A stretch of DNA of 64,000 nt from Legionella cincinnatiensis (GCF_900452415.1 NZ_UGNX01000001.1:62001-126000); one strand, 5' to 3'. Positions 1 to 10,062 are shown, counted from the stretch's first letter. Program-made: numbers and translations. Notes: a model not told the origin generated them from the letters alone.

Positions 1-1
1 A

Positions 2-583
2 GCTCCTGATTTTACTGTGGCTGCTGTTTTAGCAAATGGTGAAATCGTGGATAAATTTAATTTACACGAGCATTTGAAAGGTAAATATGGTCTTGTGTTT
101 TTTTATCCTTTGGATTTTACCTTTGTATGTCCTTCTGAGCTGATTGCTTTAGATCATCGCATTGATGAGTTTAAAAGCCGTAATGTCGAGGTGGTTACTG
201 TTTCTATTGATTCACACTTTACGCATAATGCATATAGAAATACTCCAGTGAATAAAGGGGGTATTGGTTCTGTTCGTTATACAATGGCTGCAGACATAAC
301 GCATAGTATTTGTCAGTCTTATGGAGTAGAGCATCCTGCTGCAGGCGTTTCTTTCCGTGGAGCATTTATTATTGATACCAATGGTATCGTCCGCTCACAA
401 ATTGTCAATGATTTACCCATAGGCCGTAACATCGATGAAATTCTAAGAATCATTGATGCCGTACAGCACTTTGAAGAAAACGGTGAAGTTTGCCCTGCCG
501 GATGGCAAAAAGGAAAAGCAGGCATGACCGCTTCTACAGAGGGTGTTGCTGCATATTTATCAGAGCATTCTGATTCATTATAA
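2..583 (+). CDS. 2-Cys peroxiredoxin (AhpC/Prx1 type), 5' end cut by window
   Basis: Reduces hydrogen peroxide and organic peroxides in the cytosol using a peroxidatic and a resolving cysteine. The open frame runs off the left edge: it already reads APDFT before the first GTG at 17, and APDFT is the normal start of the thioredoxin fold, so only a few N-terminal residues are missing and 17 is not the real start. The peroxidatic cysteine lies in FTFVCPSE and the resolving cysteine in GEVCPAGW near the C-terminus, giving the typical 2-Cys arrangement. The length (about 194 visible residues) fits the AhpC/Prx1 group. The gene is convergent with the RNase T gene. Whether its electron donor is AhpF/AhpD or thioredoxin cannot be told from this window. 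Confidence 0.93.
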   Translation, partial: APDFTVAAVLANGEIVDKFNLHEHLKGKYGLVFFYPLDFTFVCPSELIALDHRIDEFKSRNVEVVTVSIDSHFTHNAYRNTPVNKGGIGSVRYTMAADITHSICQSYGVEHPAAGVSFRGAFIIDTNGIVRSQIVNDLPIGRNIDEILRIIDAVQHFEENGEVCPAGWQKGKAGMTASTEGVAAYLSEHSDSL

Positions 584-623
584 AATTTGTAGCCTGAGTT
601 GCATGTTGATTGGCTCAGGCTGT

Positions 624-1247
624 CTATTTTTTTTGTCTTGTCTGCCACAAGTTTGTCATATGGCAAAATAGATCTGCTGTTTTCTCTGCATCATAAATTG
701 CTGAATGAGCTTCTTGGGCATCAAATGGAATACCGGCTGCCTGAGCTGCTTTGGCTAATACGGTTTGTCCGTAAATAAAACCTCCTAAGGTTGCTGTATC
801 AAAGCAAGTAAACGCATGAAATGGGGATTTAACTCCAGTTCTCTTTATGGCCTCCTTTATAAACAGCAAATCAAACCATGCATTGTGACCCACTAAAACA
901 GCGCGTTGGCACTGAAATGTTTTGATTGCGGCAAAAATCGGATGGAATAAATTTTCTAGAGCAGTTTTTTCATCTAATGCAAAGCGTAATGGTTGATAGG
1001 GATCAATTTGATTAAACTCAAGTGATTTTGGATCGAGTTCCGAACCAGGAAAAGGCAAAATATGCTCAAAATGGCTCTTTCCTCGATAAAGTTTACCTTG
1101 ATCATCCATTAGAATTAGTACGATGCACATTTCTAATAATGCATTTTTTTGTGGATCAACGCCAGCAGTTTCAACATCAACAACTACAGGTAAAAAGCCA
1201 CGAAATCGTTCTTTTATATGCATGCCAAATAAAGGATTATGATTCAT
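624..1247 (-). CDS. rnt: Ribonuclease T
   Basis: DEDD-superfamily 3'-5' exoribonuclease that trims the CCA end of tRNA and matures 5S and other stable RNAs. The first exonuclease motif is visible as VVDVETAGVD near residue 22, with further motifs around VGHNAWFD (middle) and HSAIYDAEKTADLF (C-terminal, catalytic His and Asp). The length of 207 residues fits RNase T rather than the longer DnaQ proteins. Its start overlaps the 3' end of pyrC by 11 bases, so the two are probably co-transcribed and translationally coupled, with pyrC first. Confidence 0.93.
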   Translation of the reverse strand: MNHNPLFGMHIKERFRGFLPVVVDVETAGVDPQKNALLEMCIVLILMDDQGKLYRGKSHFEHILPFPGSELDPKSLEFNQIDPYQPLRFALDEKTALENLFHPIFAAIKTFQCQRAVLVGHNAWFDLLFIKEAIKRTGVKSPFHAFTCFDTATLGGFIYGQTVLAKAAQAAGIPFDAQEAHSAIYDAEKTADLFCHMTNLWQTRQKK

Positions 1248-2271
1248 GGATACTCCATTGAATCGTTTCTCCAGCTGCTATAGGAACAACTTGATACACG
1301 CCTAAAGGTAAATAGTCGGGTACTATTTGCGGTGATTTAACTAATTCAATGTGTTGCTGATTAATAGGTAATTGGTAAAATTCAGCGCCAAAATGACTTA
1401 GAAAGTGATTCAATTGGTTTAATTGGTTTAATTCATCAAACACTTGTGCATATAAAGCTAAGGCAAATGGGGCTGAATAAATTCCAGCACATCCGCAGGC
1501 ATTCTCTTTCGTGTGTACACTGTGAGGTGCGCTATCTGTGCCAGCAAAAAATTTAGGGTTTCCACTACAAGCGGCAAGCTGTAATGCTTTTTGATCCTTT
1601 TCATGTTTTAAAATGGGCAAGCAATAATAATGTGGCCTAAGTCCACCTGCAAGTAACTGATTACGATTATATAACAAATGATGTGGGGTAATTGTAGCCG
1701 ATACCGTTTTTGGCGCTTGCAGCACATATTCTACGGCAGTTTGGGTAGAGATATGTTCAAATACTATTCTCAGTTTAGGAAAATTGCTGACTATAGGTTT
1801 TAAATATTCATCTATAAATAAAGATTCTCGCGCAAAGATATCACTATGAGTTACTTCGCCATGAATTTGCAGTACTAAGTTATTGCTTTGTAATACTTCA
1901 AAAAGAGGATAAAGTTCAGTAAGTGATTTAGCCCCAGCTTCAGAATTCGTTGTCGCCCCCGCGGGGTAGAGCTTTGCTCCTAAAATATAAGGTATGTGTG
2001 CTGCTTTATTTAAATCTTCAGCGCTTACAGAATTGTTCAAATAAAAAGTCATATAAGGCTCAAATGTGTTTCCTTTAGGTAAAGCAGCAAGAATTCGAGT
2101 TCTATAGTCATTAATTGAAGACAAAGAGGTAAGTGCTGGTTTAAGATTTGGCATAATTAATGCGCGTGCAAAATGCTCAGCGCTAGCTGTTACAGTATGC
2201 TGTAATATTTCATTATCTCTGAGGTGAACATGCCAATCGTCAGGACGGTTAATACGTAACGTTTGTACCAT
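1237..2271 (-). CDS. pyrC: Dihydroorotase
   Basis: Catalyses reversible cyclisation of carbamoyl aspartate to dihydroorotate in de novo pyrimidine synthesis. Zinc ligands are visible as HVH in DDWHVHLRD near the N-terminus, the carboxylated lysine in GAKLYPAG, later His ligands in IHGEV and FEHIST, and the catalytic Asp in GTDSAPH. The length of 344 residues matches the class II (E. coli PyrC) type. The frame stays open to 2319, but the ATG at 2271 gives the conserved MVQTLRINRPDDWH start, so the 16 extra residues were dropped. rnt overlaps its 3' end. Confidence 0.95.
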   Translation of the reverse strand: MVQTLRINRPDDWHVHLRDNEILQHTVTASAEHFARALIMPNLKPALTSLSSINDYRTRILAALPKGNTFEPYMTFYLNNSVSAEDLNKAAHIPYILGAKLYPAGATTNSEAGAKSLTELYPLFEVLQSNNLVLQIHGEVTHSDIFARESLFIDEYLKPIVSNFPKLRIVFEHISTQTAVEYVLQAPKTVSATITPHHLLYNRNQLLAGGLRPHYYCLPILKHEKDQKALQLAACSGNPKFFAGTDSAPHSVHTKENACGCAGIYSAPFALALYAQVFDELNQLNQLNHFLSHFGAEFYQLPINQQHIELVKSPQIVPDYLPLGVYQVVPIAAGETIQWSIHES

Positions 2272-2319
2272 AAAGATCTCGTAATTTTGCAGATAAGTAA
2301 GGATAACATGAAACACCAT

Positions 2320-2476
2320 TCAAAATGCAGAATGATAGTATTTATTCCTATTTGTACGGAGGACCAACTAATTCGTCTGCAAAATATTAATTTTTTTCAC
2401 TTTGAGCAAAAAAAATATTCGATGCTCAAAAAAAGCATATCTACTTGAAAATTATTATTTTTTTTAATAATTTTTC
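2320..2476. other. Intergenic, AT-rich leader between divergent pyrC and MOMP genes
   Basis: Upstream half of the gap between pyrC and the first MOMP gene. It contains long A and T runs but no coding frame I believe; the small open frame at 2263-2448 has no family features. The MOMP promoter lies just downstream. Confidence 0.6.
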
Positions 2477-2504
2477 TTGACATATTCCACGTCACTGCTA
2501 ATAC
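2477..2504 (+). promoter_or_regulatory. Probable sigma-70 promoter of first MOMP gene
   Basis: TTGACA at 2477-2482 and TAATAC at 2499-2504 are separated by 16 bases, about 115 bases upstream of the MOMP start codon. The -35 box is perfect. The long leader that follows suggests a sizeable 5' UTR. Confidence 0.6.
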
Positions 2505-2619
2505 TCAACACTGTTGCATGCATCGACCTGAAGCGACGAAGGCATGCTAATGACAACTCCTAGTAGAGAGTTATCAATGAATATAGAAATACAATAATAA
2601 TTTATGCGGAGACATAAGC

Positions 2620-3573
2620 ATGTTAAGTTTAAAAAAAACAACTTTGGCAATTTTAGCTTTAGGTAGTAGTGCAGTGTTTGCTGGCACTATGGGACCAGTT
2701 TGCACCCCAGGTAACGTGACTGTTCCTTGTCCAAGCACTGGATGGAATGTCGGTGGACAGGCATTGGTTTTACAAACAATGACTGATAATAATGTTTCAC
2801 TAGGTATAGAAGCGAACCCTGTTATAGGCGGTGGTTCTATTAATACTGATTTAGATGCTCAATGGAACTGGGGTTTTCAAATCGAAGGTTCTTATCACTT
2901 CAACACTGGAAATGATATTACTCTAACTTGGTATCACTTAGATACAAGCTGGAATAACAGCACGTTTACTCCAGGTTTCGCACCTGACTTACTAATCGGT
3001 TTTGGTCACAAAAACAGATGGGATGCAGTTAACGGTGAATTTGGTCAATTTGTTGACGTCAGCGCTAACAAGAAAATCCGTTTCCATGGTGGTTTCCAAT
3101 TCGCAAGCATTAAGAGAAGCGTTCATGCATTTGCTGCTGATGTAGATGCTGATCCAGATGATTTCCTTGCTCGTTTCAGTGGAAACACTCAATACAATGG
3201 TTTCGGTCCACGTACTGGTATCGACATGAACTATGTATTTGGTAACGGTTTCGGAATTTATGCTAAAGCCGCTGCTGCAGTATTAGTTGGTAGTGCTAAG
3301 CATGGTTACAACCTTGATGTCTTTACAAGTGCTGCTGGTGAAGTATTTGACTTAAATATCTCTGGAAGTAGAACAACAGTTGTTCCTGAGTTAGAAGCTA
3401 AATTAGGCGCTAGCTATGACTATCCATTGGCACAAGGTGATTTAGTACTGGATGCTGGATACATGTGGTTTGACTACATCCATGCATTAAATACAACTGT
3501 ATTACAAACTACAGCTACTGATTTTGCTGCTGCAGGCCCTTACTTCGGTCTGAAGTATATAGGAAACATTTAA
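2620..3573 (+). CDS. Major outer membrane protein (Legionella MOMP family), copy 1
   Basis: Beta-barrel porin of the Legionella OmpS/MOMP family, the dominant disulfide-linked outer membrane protein of the genus. It has a clear signal peptide ending in SSAVFA, followed by the conserved mature start [16 protein letters not shown] with the two cysteines typical of the family, and ends in an aromatic-rich strand ([12 protein letters not shown]) as expected for barrel insertion. GGAG lies 10 bases before the ATG. Length is 317 residues. The next gene is almost identical over most of its length, and a third, diverged copy follows, so this is a tandem porin cluster. MOMP is surface exposed and abundant, so strong independent promoters are expected. 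Confidence 0.93.
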   Translation: MLSLKKTTLAILALGSSAVFAGTMGPVCTPGNVTVPCPSTGWNVGGQALVLQTMTDNNVSLGIEANPVIGGGSINTDLDAQWNWGFQIEGSYHFNTGNDITLTWYHLDTSWNNSTFTPGFAPDLLIGFGHKNRWDAVNGEFGQFVDVSANKKIRFHGGFQFASIKRSVHAFAADVDADPDDFLARFSGNTQYNGFGPRTGIDMNYVFGNGFGIYAKAAAAVLVGSAKHGYNLDVFTSAAGEVFDLNISGSRTTVVPELEAKLGASYDYPLAQGDLVLDAGYMWFDYIHALNTTVLQTTATDFAAAGPYFGLKYIGNI

Positions 3574-3607
3574 TTCGCTATCATTTTAAGAAATTTAATT
3601 AATACTG

Positions 3608-3636
3608 TTGACTTTATAAAGGTCCGGTAAGATAAT
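3608..3636 (+). promoter_or_regulatory. Probable promoter of second MOMP gene
   Basis: TTGACT at 3608-3613, a 17-base spacer and GATAAT at 3631-3636 lie about 100 bases before the start of MOMP copy 2, so that gene can be expressed independently of copy 1. Confidence 0.6.
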
Positions 3637-3643
3637 TGAGCAA

Positions 3644-3677
3644 GGTACGCTCTCGGTATAGAGCGAATATGCGTACC
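3644..3677 (+). promoter_or_regulatory. 5' UTR hairpin upstream of second MOMP gene
   Basis: Outer arms GGTACGC (3644-3650) and GCGTACC (3671-3677) are exact inverted repeats, and GCTCT (3649-3653) with AGAGC (3660-3664) form a partly competing inner stem. It starts just after the predicted transcription start, so it would sit near the 5' end of the mRNA, a position typical of stabilising hairpins in porin messages. Function is inferred. Confidence 0.5.
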
Positions 3678-3735
3678 GTTGCTAACAATTTAAATTGGTA
3701 ACGAACGGAAATAATAATAAAAAGTGGAGATAAGC

Positions 3736-4689
3736 ATGTTAAATTTGAAAAAAACAGCGTTAGCTGTTCTTGCTTTAGGTAGCAGTGCAGTATTCGCTGG
3801 TACCATGGGACCAGTTTGCACCCCAGGTAACGTGACTGTTCCTTGCCCAAGCAGTGCATGGAATGTCGGTGGACAAGCTTTGGTCTTACAAACAATGACT
3901 GACAATAATGTTTCACTGGGTATAGAAGCTAACCCTGTTATAGCTGGCGCTTCTATTAATACTGATTTAGATGCTCAATGGAACTGGGGTTTTCAAATCG
4001 AAGGTTCTTATCACTTCAACACCGGAAATGATATTACCCTAACTTGGTATCACTTAGATACAAGCTGGAATAACAGCACATTTACTCCAGATTTCGCACC
4101 TGACTTACTAATCGGTTTTGGTCACAAAAACAGATGGGATGCAGTTAACGGTGAATTTGGTCAATTTGTTGACGTCAGCGCTAACAAGAAAATCCGTTTC
4201 CATGGTGGTTTCCAATTCGCAAGCATTAAGAGAAGTGTTCATGCGTTTGCTGCTGATGTAGATGCTGATCCAGATGATTTCCTTGCTCGTTTCAGTGGAA
4301 ACACTCAATTCAACGGTTTCGGTCCACGTACTGGTATCGACATGAACTATGTATTTGGTAACGGTTTCGGAATTTATGCTAAAGCCGCTGCTGCAGTATT
4401 AGTTGGTAGTGCTAAGCATGGTTACAACCTTGATGTCTTTACAAGTGCTGCTGGTGAAGTGTTTGACTTAAATATCGCTGGAAGCAGAACAACAGTTGTT
4501 CCTGAGTTAGAAGCTAAATTAGGTGCTAGCTATACTTACGCAATGGCACAAGGCGACTTAACTCTAGATGCTGGATACATGTGGTTCGACTACATCCATG
4601 CATTAAATACAACTGTATTACAAACTACAGCTACTGACTTTGCTGCTGCAGGTCCTTACTTTGGTCTGAAATATGTTGGAAACGTTTAA
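3736..4689 (+). CDS. Major outer membrane protein (Legionella MOMP family), copy 2
   Basis: Near duplicate of the preceding porin: same signal peptide type (ending SSAVFA), same [12 protein letters not shown] mature start and same C-terminal strand. The ATG at 3736 is used because the upstream in-frame ATG at 3724 adds only MEIS and overlaps the GGAG ribosome site at 3726-3729; 3736 also matches copy 1. Length is 317 residues, equal to copy 1. Differences cluster in the signal peptide, in a stretch near residue 60 and near residue 265 (YTYAMAQ instead of YDYPLAQ), while the middle is nearly identical even at silent positions. It is followed by a strong terminator. Confidence 0.93.
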   Translation: MLNLKKTALAVLALGSSAVFAGTMGPVCTPGNVTVPCPSSAWNVGGQALVLQTMTDNNVSLGIEANPVIAGASINTDLDAQWNWGFQIEGSYHFNTGNDITLTWYHLDTSWNNSTFTPDFAPDLLIGFGHKNRWDAVNGEFGQFVDVSANKKIRFHGGFQFASIKRSVHAFAADVDADPDDFLARFSGNTQFNGFGPRTGIDMNYVFGNGFGIYAKAAAAVLVGSAKHGYNLDVFTSAAGEVFDLNIAGSRTTVVPELEAKLGASYTYAMAQGDLTLDAGYMWFDYIHALNTTVLQTTATDFAAAGPYFGLKYVGNV

Positions 4690-4713
4690 TTTCTTAATTG
4701 ATTAAGATTTTGT

Positions 4714-4744
4714 AAAGCCCGTCTTAAAGATGGGCTTTTTTTTT
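4714..4744 (+). terminator. Rho-independent terminator after MOMP copy 2
   Basis: AAAGCCCGTCTT pairs with AAGATGGGCTTT (one G-T pair) with almost no loop, followed by a run of nine T. The T run ends only one base before the ribosome-binding stretch of the third MOMP gene. Confidence 0.85.
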
Positions 4745-4756
4745 GATGGAGTATTC

Positions 4757-5725
4757 ATGTTTAAAAAAGTAACTATCGCTGTGTTAGGATTGGCAGCAAA
4801 TGTAACTATTGCCGGAACTATGGGACCAGCTTGTACCCCCGGTAATGTTACCGTTCCTTGCGAAGCAAAACTTTGGGATTTTAGTGCGCAAGCTCTTTAT
4901 TTGAGATCAGTTTATGGTAGTGAAAAAGCATTTGAACCAGGTACCTCACCTATAAATAAAGAGGTAAAAAATGAATGGAATTGGGGATACCGCTTAGAAG
5001 GCTCTTATCATTTCAATACTGGAAATGATATCACCGTTAATTGGATGCATTTCAGCAGTTCTATAGATCCAACAAATTTTTTTGGAATTCTTACTATCCC
5101 TGCAATAGGATTACCACCGCTCCCTACTCCATTTGAATTAACAAGTTTTAATAGAATTGATCAAGTCAACATAGTCATGGGGCAATATACTAATCTGAGT
5201 GCTAGAGACAAGATCCGTTTCTATGGAGGCTTACAATATGCCAATATACAATCAACAGCAACGAGCTATTATATAACTCAACAACTTCCGATTCCAATTT
5301 TAGCAAGCAATCCTTTGAGTAAATTTAATAATACTGATTATAAAGGATTTGGACCCGCTGTTGGATTGGATTACGCATACTACATCACGGATTCACTAAG
5401 CATCACTGCTAATGGTGCGGGATCAATACTTTATGGAACTAATCGTTACCATGCTGGGTTTGTTATGGCACCCTTTGATGCTATTGTTGAACAAGTTTTT
5501 TTCCGTAAAAAAGGTATTGTTCCTAGTTTAGAGGCAAAGCTTGGGGTGAATTATGCCCATGCTACTCCTATAGGTGTTGCAAATGTTCAAGTAGGTTATC
5601 AAGCAGTTAATTACTTCCATGTACTAGAGGCTCAATCCTTCGCAAATTTAGTAGGTCCTGTTCGCCCAGTAGATTATGGAGTTTTTGGCCCATATTTTGG
5701 ACTCAAACTCATTGGTGATGCATAA
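4757..5725 (+). CDS. MOMP-family outer membrane protein, diverged copy 3
   Basis: Third member of the MOMP cluster, 322 residues. After a signal peptide (ending VTIA) it keeps the family start [16 protein letters not shown], the [20 protein letters not shown] block and the C-terminal GPYFGLKLIGDA, but the loops are different from copies 1 and 2. The start at 4757 follows GATGGAG and gives a clean signal peptide; the frame is open 27 bases further upstream into the terminator stem. No promoter was found between the terminator and the start codon, so expression may depend on read-through of the terminator. Its own terminator follows at 5766. Confidence 0.88.
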   Translation: MFKKVTIAVLGLAANVTIAGTMGPACTPGNVTVPCEAKLWDFSAQALYLRSVYGSEKAFEPGTSPINKEVKNEWNWGYRLEGSYHFNTGNDITVNWMHFSSSIDPTNFFGILTIPAIGLPPLPTPFELTSFNRIDQVNIVMGQYTNLSARDKIRFYGGLQYANIQSTATSYYITQQLPIPILASNPLSKFNNTDYKGFGPAVGLDYAYYITDSLSITANGAGSILYGTNRYHAGFVMAPFDAIVEQVFFRKKGIVPSLEAKLGVNYAHATPIGVANVQVGYQAVNYFHVLEAQSFANLVGPVRPVDYGVFGPYFGLKLIGDA

Positions 5726-5765
5726 CTTATTGGTTCTTTTTTACCCAAAAATGAAAATCAAAATA

Positions 5766-5792
5766 AAAACCCATCTAGCATGGGTTTTTTTT
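5766..5792 (+). terminator. Rho-independent terminator after MOMP copy 3
   Basis: AAAACCCAT pairs with ATGGGTTTT around a short loop and is followed by a T run. Confidence 0.85.
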
Positions 5793-5911
5793 GATTTATA
5801 GTTACAAAAATTATGCAAATTTATAATAAAATGTCTAGTCAGTTTTTATTTGCCAAGATATAATTTCACCCCTCCAGCTGTGGAAGTAAAAATAATAAAC
5901 AGGAGTACCCC

Positions 5912-7504
5912 ATGAAGTTCAAAATAGTTTTATTGGCTTTGGTCTGTTTATCATCACCCCTCTATGCAGAAAATGATCAACAACTACAACGTCAGATAGC
6001 ACAGTTACAAAAACAGGCACAACTGCTACAAACTCAATTAGAGGCTTTACAAAAAGAGGTAGTGGCTCATAAAGTGAAGCAAAGTAGTAAAACAGCAAAA
6101 CCAGTTGCCACAAAAGCTGTGTCAAAGCCTGCTAAAAAGAAAGCTAATGTGCATAATAAGAAAGACGAAATGATCAAATATCATTCATCAAGTATTTCAG
6201 TTCATACGCCTGAAGAGCATCCCGAATCTATAGGATTTTATCCCACTGCCTTAGTTGCAGATAATCGAGTAGTGACGTATATTGCTGGAACTCCCGTAGT
6301 AGCGTCACCCTACTTAGGAGATCGCCCTGCATTCGATGGTTCGGATTATATCGTTAATATTTCAAGTATTAATCGTGATATTCGTTTAATGCAGCAACGT
6401 CGTAGATTATATAAAGCTTATCATACCATAGGTTATCCCATTCCCGAGCGACCCATCATAGCAATTAGTGGTAAAGCAGAACCAGTAGGCATGATGAATA
6501 GTGATTATGTCGGCGGGACAAATGTTGATTTGACTTTGGGTTCGAGCGAAGTGGATGTTGCGGCCGCTCTTAACCAAAACGTTGAAGCTTATATTGCAAT
6601 TGCTTATGATTCAAACCCTCCAGATGTAGGCCCAAGAATTAACAATTCTGCATTTAACCTGAATATGGGTTTTGTTAATATTGGAAACTTAGATAAAACT
6701 CCTTTTTATTTTACTGCAGGGCAATTGTATGTGCCTTTTGGACGTTACTCTAGTTCGATGATCAGTGCCCCATTAACGTTAAATCTAGCACGAACTAAAA
6801 CCAGACCTTTCATCTTAGGTTATAAGTCTCAAGAAGATTCGGGACCATTTGTAGCAACCTATATTTATAGAAGCGATACGACCCTAGGACGGACTGGAGT
6901 AGGTGGTGCAAATGCGGGGTATAGTTTTGCATTTGCCGATATTAGGGGAGAAGTAGGAGCAAGTTATATTAGTTCCATAGATGATGCTGCGGGAATGCAA
7001 AATACGGCAGCTAACCCTGGCACTTTTGGTGGTTTTGGTTCCTTGCTTAATGGAAACGAAGCAGTGCGGAAAACCCAAGCTGTAGATGTTTATGGAAATA
7101 TGGGTTATGACCGCTTCAATTTTGCTGCGGAATGGGTTGGTGCAACGCAAGCATTTAGAGCACAGGATTTAAGTTTTAACGGACGTGGTGCAAAACCACA
7201 GGCATTGCAAACAGAAATTGATATGACCTTTAGAGCCTTTAACAGACCTTCATCTGTAGGTGTGGGTTATCAATGGACTAAGGATGCATTGGCGCTCAAT
7301 TTACCTCAACATCGTTTTATTGGTGTATTTAACATTTCAATTTGGAAGGATACTGTAGAAAGTATTGAATACCGACATGAAATAGATTATAGCGCAAATG
7401 ACTTTGCGAATGGAGCAGCACCTCCAGGTCTTGTAAATGCACCTACATTAGGCACAGGCGGTACCGCAGATACCGTATCTGCACAAATAGGAGTTTACTT
7501 CTAG
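5912..7504 (+). CDS. LbtU-family siderophore porin
   Basis: Outer membrane beta-barrel of the family typified by Legionella LbtU, the legiobactin receptor, which is unusual in working without TonB homology. A signal peptide ends near SSPLYA; a Gln/Leu-rich coiled coil follows (about residues 22-53), then a Lys/Ala-rich linker and a barrel of about 430 residues ending in QIGVYF with a terminal Phe. The coiled coil plus barrel is the recognised layout of the family. AGGAG lies six bases before the ATG. Legionella genomes carry several such paralogs, so the real substrate is unknown and the symbol lbtU is withheld. No siderophore synthesis or Fur-controlled genes are adjacent. Confidence 0.8.
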   Translation: MKFKIVLLALVCLSSPLYAENDQQLQRQIAQLQKQAQLLQTQLEALQKEVVAHKVKQSSKTAKPVATKAVSKPAKKKANVHNKKDEMIKYHSSSISVHTPEEHPESIGFYPTALVADNRVVTYIAGTPVVASPYLGDRPAFDGSDYIVNISSINRDIRLMQQRRRLYKAYHTIGYPIPERPIIAISGKAEPVGMMNSDYVGGTNVDLTLGSSEVDVAAALNQNVEAYIAIAYDSNPPDVGPRINNSAFNLNMGFVNIGNLDKTPFYFTAGQLYVPFGRYSSSMISAPLTLNLARTKTRPFILGYKSQEDSGPFVATYIYRSDTTLGRTGVGGANAGYSFAFADIRGEVGASYISSIDDAAGMQNTAANPGTFGGFGSLLNGNEAVRKTQAVDVYGNMGYDRFNFAAEWVGATQAFRAQDLSFNGRGAKPQALQTEIDMTFRAFNRPSSVGVGYQWTKDALALNLPQHRFIGVFNISIWKDTVESIEYRHEIDYSANDFANGAAPPGLVNAPTLGTGGTADTVSAQIGVYF

Positions 7505-7516
7505 TAAAATAAGCAG

Positions 7517-7540
7517 CCTGGGTGCGAACAAGTACCCAGG
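7517..7540 (+). terminator. Hairpin downstream of LbtU-like gene
   Basis: CCTGGGT (7517-7523) and ACCCAGG (7534-7540) form a perfect 7-bp stem just after the stop codon. There is no T run, so it may be a 3'-end protecting or Rho-related structure rather than an intrinsic terminator. Confidence 0.4.
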
Positions 7541-7695
7541 TGCGGCAAATCAAAAGTATTAACGTCCTTAAAACTATAGTGTTGATCGCTTCACGTTAGA
7601 ATCAGCAAAGTCAAAATCCATTATCAAACAATAATTAATAATGAATTAATCTGTGCTATCTTTTAACTTATAAGGTTTTTGAAAGGGATTAGCGC

Positions 7696-9054
7696 GTGTG
7701 CAAAATTCACATGATGCCAAAATCTATATCTATGCCAACTGTTCTAAGGATATCTATATTTAGTGTCCTCATCTTTATTTTATTCATTAATAGTTCCCAT
7801 GCTTATACGGCAAGAATAGTTGAATTAAATATAAAGGGGGCAATTGGACCAGCCACAGCAGACTACATCGTTCGTAATATTGATAAGGCCCAACAGGCGG
7901 ATTTGATTTTAATTACTCTTGATACTCCTGGCGGGCTTGATGAAGCAACGCGAACTATAATACAAAAATTTTTATCCTCTAAAGTACCTATTGTGACTTA
8001 TGTAAGCCCAAAAGGGGCGCGAGCTGCAAGCGCTGGTACTTATATCCTTTATGCCAGCACGTTAACTGCAATGGCTCCTGGAACACAATTAGGTGCAGCA
8101 AGTCCTGTGAGTTTAAATGAAATAGGATTTGTAGATGAAAGTGATACAAAAAAACAATCAACAAGCAAAGAAAAGATGACTAATGATGCGCTGGCAACCA
8201 TGCGTACTTTAGCACAGTTAAGGGGACGTGATCCTGTATTTGCTCAAAAAGCAGTCTTAAATGCATCCACACTAACTTCTACAGAAGCATTAAAAGAAGG
8301 AGTAATCAATTACATTGCCACGGATGAAAAAGATTTATTATCCCAATTAAATGGCATAGTGGTGATGCAAAATGACCAAAAAATAACATTAAATACCACT
8401 AACCCCATAATCAAGATTATTAATCCTGATTGGCGCACACGTTTTTTATCATTGATTACTGTTCCAACATTAGCATATCTTCTACTTTTGCTGGGGATAT
8501 ATGGCATTTTCTTTGAGTTGGTTAATCCAGGGCATGTATTACCAGGGGTAATTGGCGCTATATCTTTATGCCTTGCTTTCTATGCACTGCAATTATTGCC
8601 TATTAATTATGCAGGTTTTTTCCTCATTATCTTAGGTATAGGCTTCATTATTGCAGAAGCATTTATACCTGCATACGGAGCATTAGGAGGTGGTGGTACT
8701 ATAGCTTTTGTCATAGGTTCTATTATGCTATTTGATACTCATACGCAAATGTATCACATAGCTTGGTCTGTGATATGGATAATGGCTTTAGTCAATATAC
8801 TTCTTTTTATAGTCTTATTAGGTGTTGCTTTAAAAGCGAGAGGCCAAAGTGTTAAACATGGATTAGCTGTTTTGGAGGGAGCTAAGGGGAGAGCGCTTGG
8901 TGATATTGATCGAGAAGGGCAGGCAATCATTCGTGGAGAAATCTGGAGCGTGCGTTCTCAAGAGTTTATTGCGGCGACTAAGCCGATAAAAGTAATTAAA
9001 GCATCAGGCCTTATTCTGGATGTTAAAGAGGATTTAGAGAATCAAGGAGAGTAA
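7696..9054 (+). CDS. NfeD-family membrane serine protease
   Basis: Long-form NfeD protein, a membrane-bound ClpP-class serine protease that pairs with stomatin-like proteins. After an N-terminal signal/TM segment comes a ClpP-like domain ([25 protein letters not shown], catalytic Ser in AASAGTYIL), then several membrane segments (about residues 245-375) and a C-terminal OB-like NfeD domain ([17 protein letters not shown]). The GTG at 7696 has AAGGGA at a good distance; ATGs at 7711 and 7714 are alternatives. The slipin gene begins two bases after its stop, the classic NfeD-slipin operon. Confidence 0.9.
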   Translation: MCKIHMMPKSISMPTVLRISIFSVLIFILFINSSHAYTARIVELNIKGAIGPATADYIVRNIDKAQQADLILITLDTPGGLDEATRTIIQKFLSSKVPIVTYVSPKGARAASAGTYILYASTLTAMAPGTQLGAASPVSLNEIGFVDESDTKKQSTSKEKMTNDALATMRTLAQLRGRDPVFAQKAVLNASTLTSTEALKEGVINYIATDEKDLLSQLNGIVVMQNDQKITLNTTNPIIKIINPDWRTRFLSLITVPTLAYLLLLLGIYGIFFELVNPGHVLPGVIGAISLCLAFYALQLLPINYAGFFLIILGIGFIIAEAFIPAYGALGGGGTIAFVIGSIMLFDTHTQMYHIAWSVIWIMALVNILLFIVLLGVALKARGQSVKHGLAVLEGAKGRALGDIDREGQAIIRGEIWSVRSQEFIAATKPIKVIKASGLILDVKEDLENQGE

Positions 9055-9056
9055 AA

Positions 9057-9809
9057 ATGGGTCCCTTTTTAATAATTATTTTAGTATTAGCCATTATGTT
9101 CTTTACATCAGCAATTAAAGTTTTCAGAGAATATGAGCGAGGTGTTGTATTTATGCTAGGACGCTTTTGGCGCGTAAAAGGCCCAGGATTAATTCTTGTT
9201 ATTCCTATAATTCAACAAGTAGTACGTGTTGATCTGCGGACTATCGTCATGGATGTGCCAAGTCAAGACGTCATATCTAAAGATAATGTGTCAGTAAGGG
9301 TAAATGCTGTTTTATATTTTCGTGTGGTAACACCAGAAAATGCAATTATCCAGGTAGCCAACTACTATGAAGCAACCAGTCAGTTAGCACAAACTACTTT
9401 ACGTTCCGTACTGGGGCAGCACGAGTTGGATGAAATGCTCTCCGAACGGGAACGATTAAATAGTGATGTCCAAAAAATATTAGATTCTCAAACGGATAGC
9501 TGGGGAATTAAAGTGTCAAACGTTGAGATTAAACGTGTTGACTTGGATGAAAGTATGATAAGAGCAATTGCGCGACAAGCCGAAGCAGAGCGCGAAAGAA
9601 GAGCTAAAATAATTCATGCGGAAGGCGAATTACAAGCTTCAGCAAAGTTATTGCAAGCATCACAGGTTTTGGCCCAACAACCCCAAGCCATGCAATTGCG
9701 TTATTTACAAACGCTGTCTCAAATAGCAACTAATAATAACTCAACTATAATTTTCCCAATGCCTATGGAATTAGGAGATATTTTAGCGAATATGGCAGCA
9801 AAAAAATAA
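9057..9809 (+). CDS. Slipin (stomatin/SPFH family) membrane protein
   Basis: SPFH-domain protein that forms membrane microdomain scaffolds and is a partner and likely substrate of NfeD. It has one N-terminal membrane segment (about residues 2-20), the slipin start [16 protein letters not shown], the SPFH core with [22 protein letters not shown], and a C-terminal Ala/Glu/Arg coiled coil ([17 protein letters not shown]). The length of 250 residues is standard. The two-base gap to nfeD implies co-translation. Downstream (9810-10062) I see only AT-rich sequence with a bulged hairpin near 9879-9900. Confidence 0.93.
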   Translation: MGPFLIIILVLAIMFFTSAIKVFREYERGVVFMLGRFWRVKGPGLILVIPIIQQVVRVDLRTIVMDVPSQDVISKDNVSVRVNAVLYFRVVTPENAIIQVANYYEATSQLAQTTLRSVLGQHELDEMLSERERLNSDVQKILDSQTDSWGIKVSNVEIKRVDLDESMIRAIARQAEAERERRAKIIHAEGELQASAKLLQASQVLAQQPQAMQLRYLQTLSQIATNNNSTIIFPMPMELGDILANMAAKK

Positions 9810-10062
9810 AGGATAATTCCTTATTTGAATGATTTGCTCTAATCGGCTTCTTAGCTCCTGGGAAAAATTCCGAATGGACATCCTGCATGAATGCGGATGC
9901 CCATGATTGATGCATGCTTTTCTTCACACGATAAATGAAAACACGCAAGAAATTTTATTTGCTAACCGCTTTGACCGAATACTACAATAACTTGCTCTTT
10001 AGCACAGTAATCATTCTATGATGATTTAACCGGTTATCCTGGATAATTTAAAGGATTTAAAT

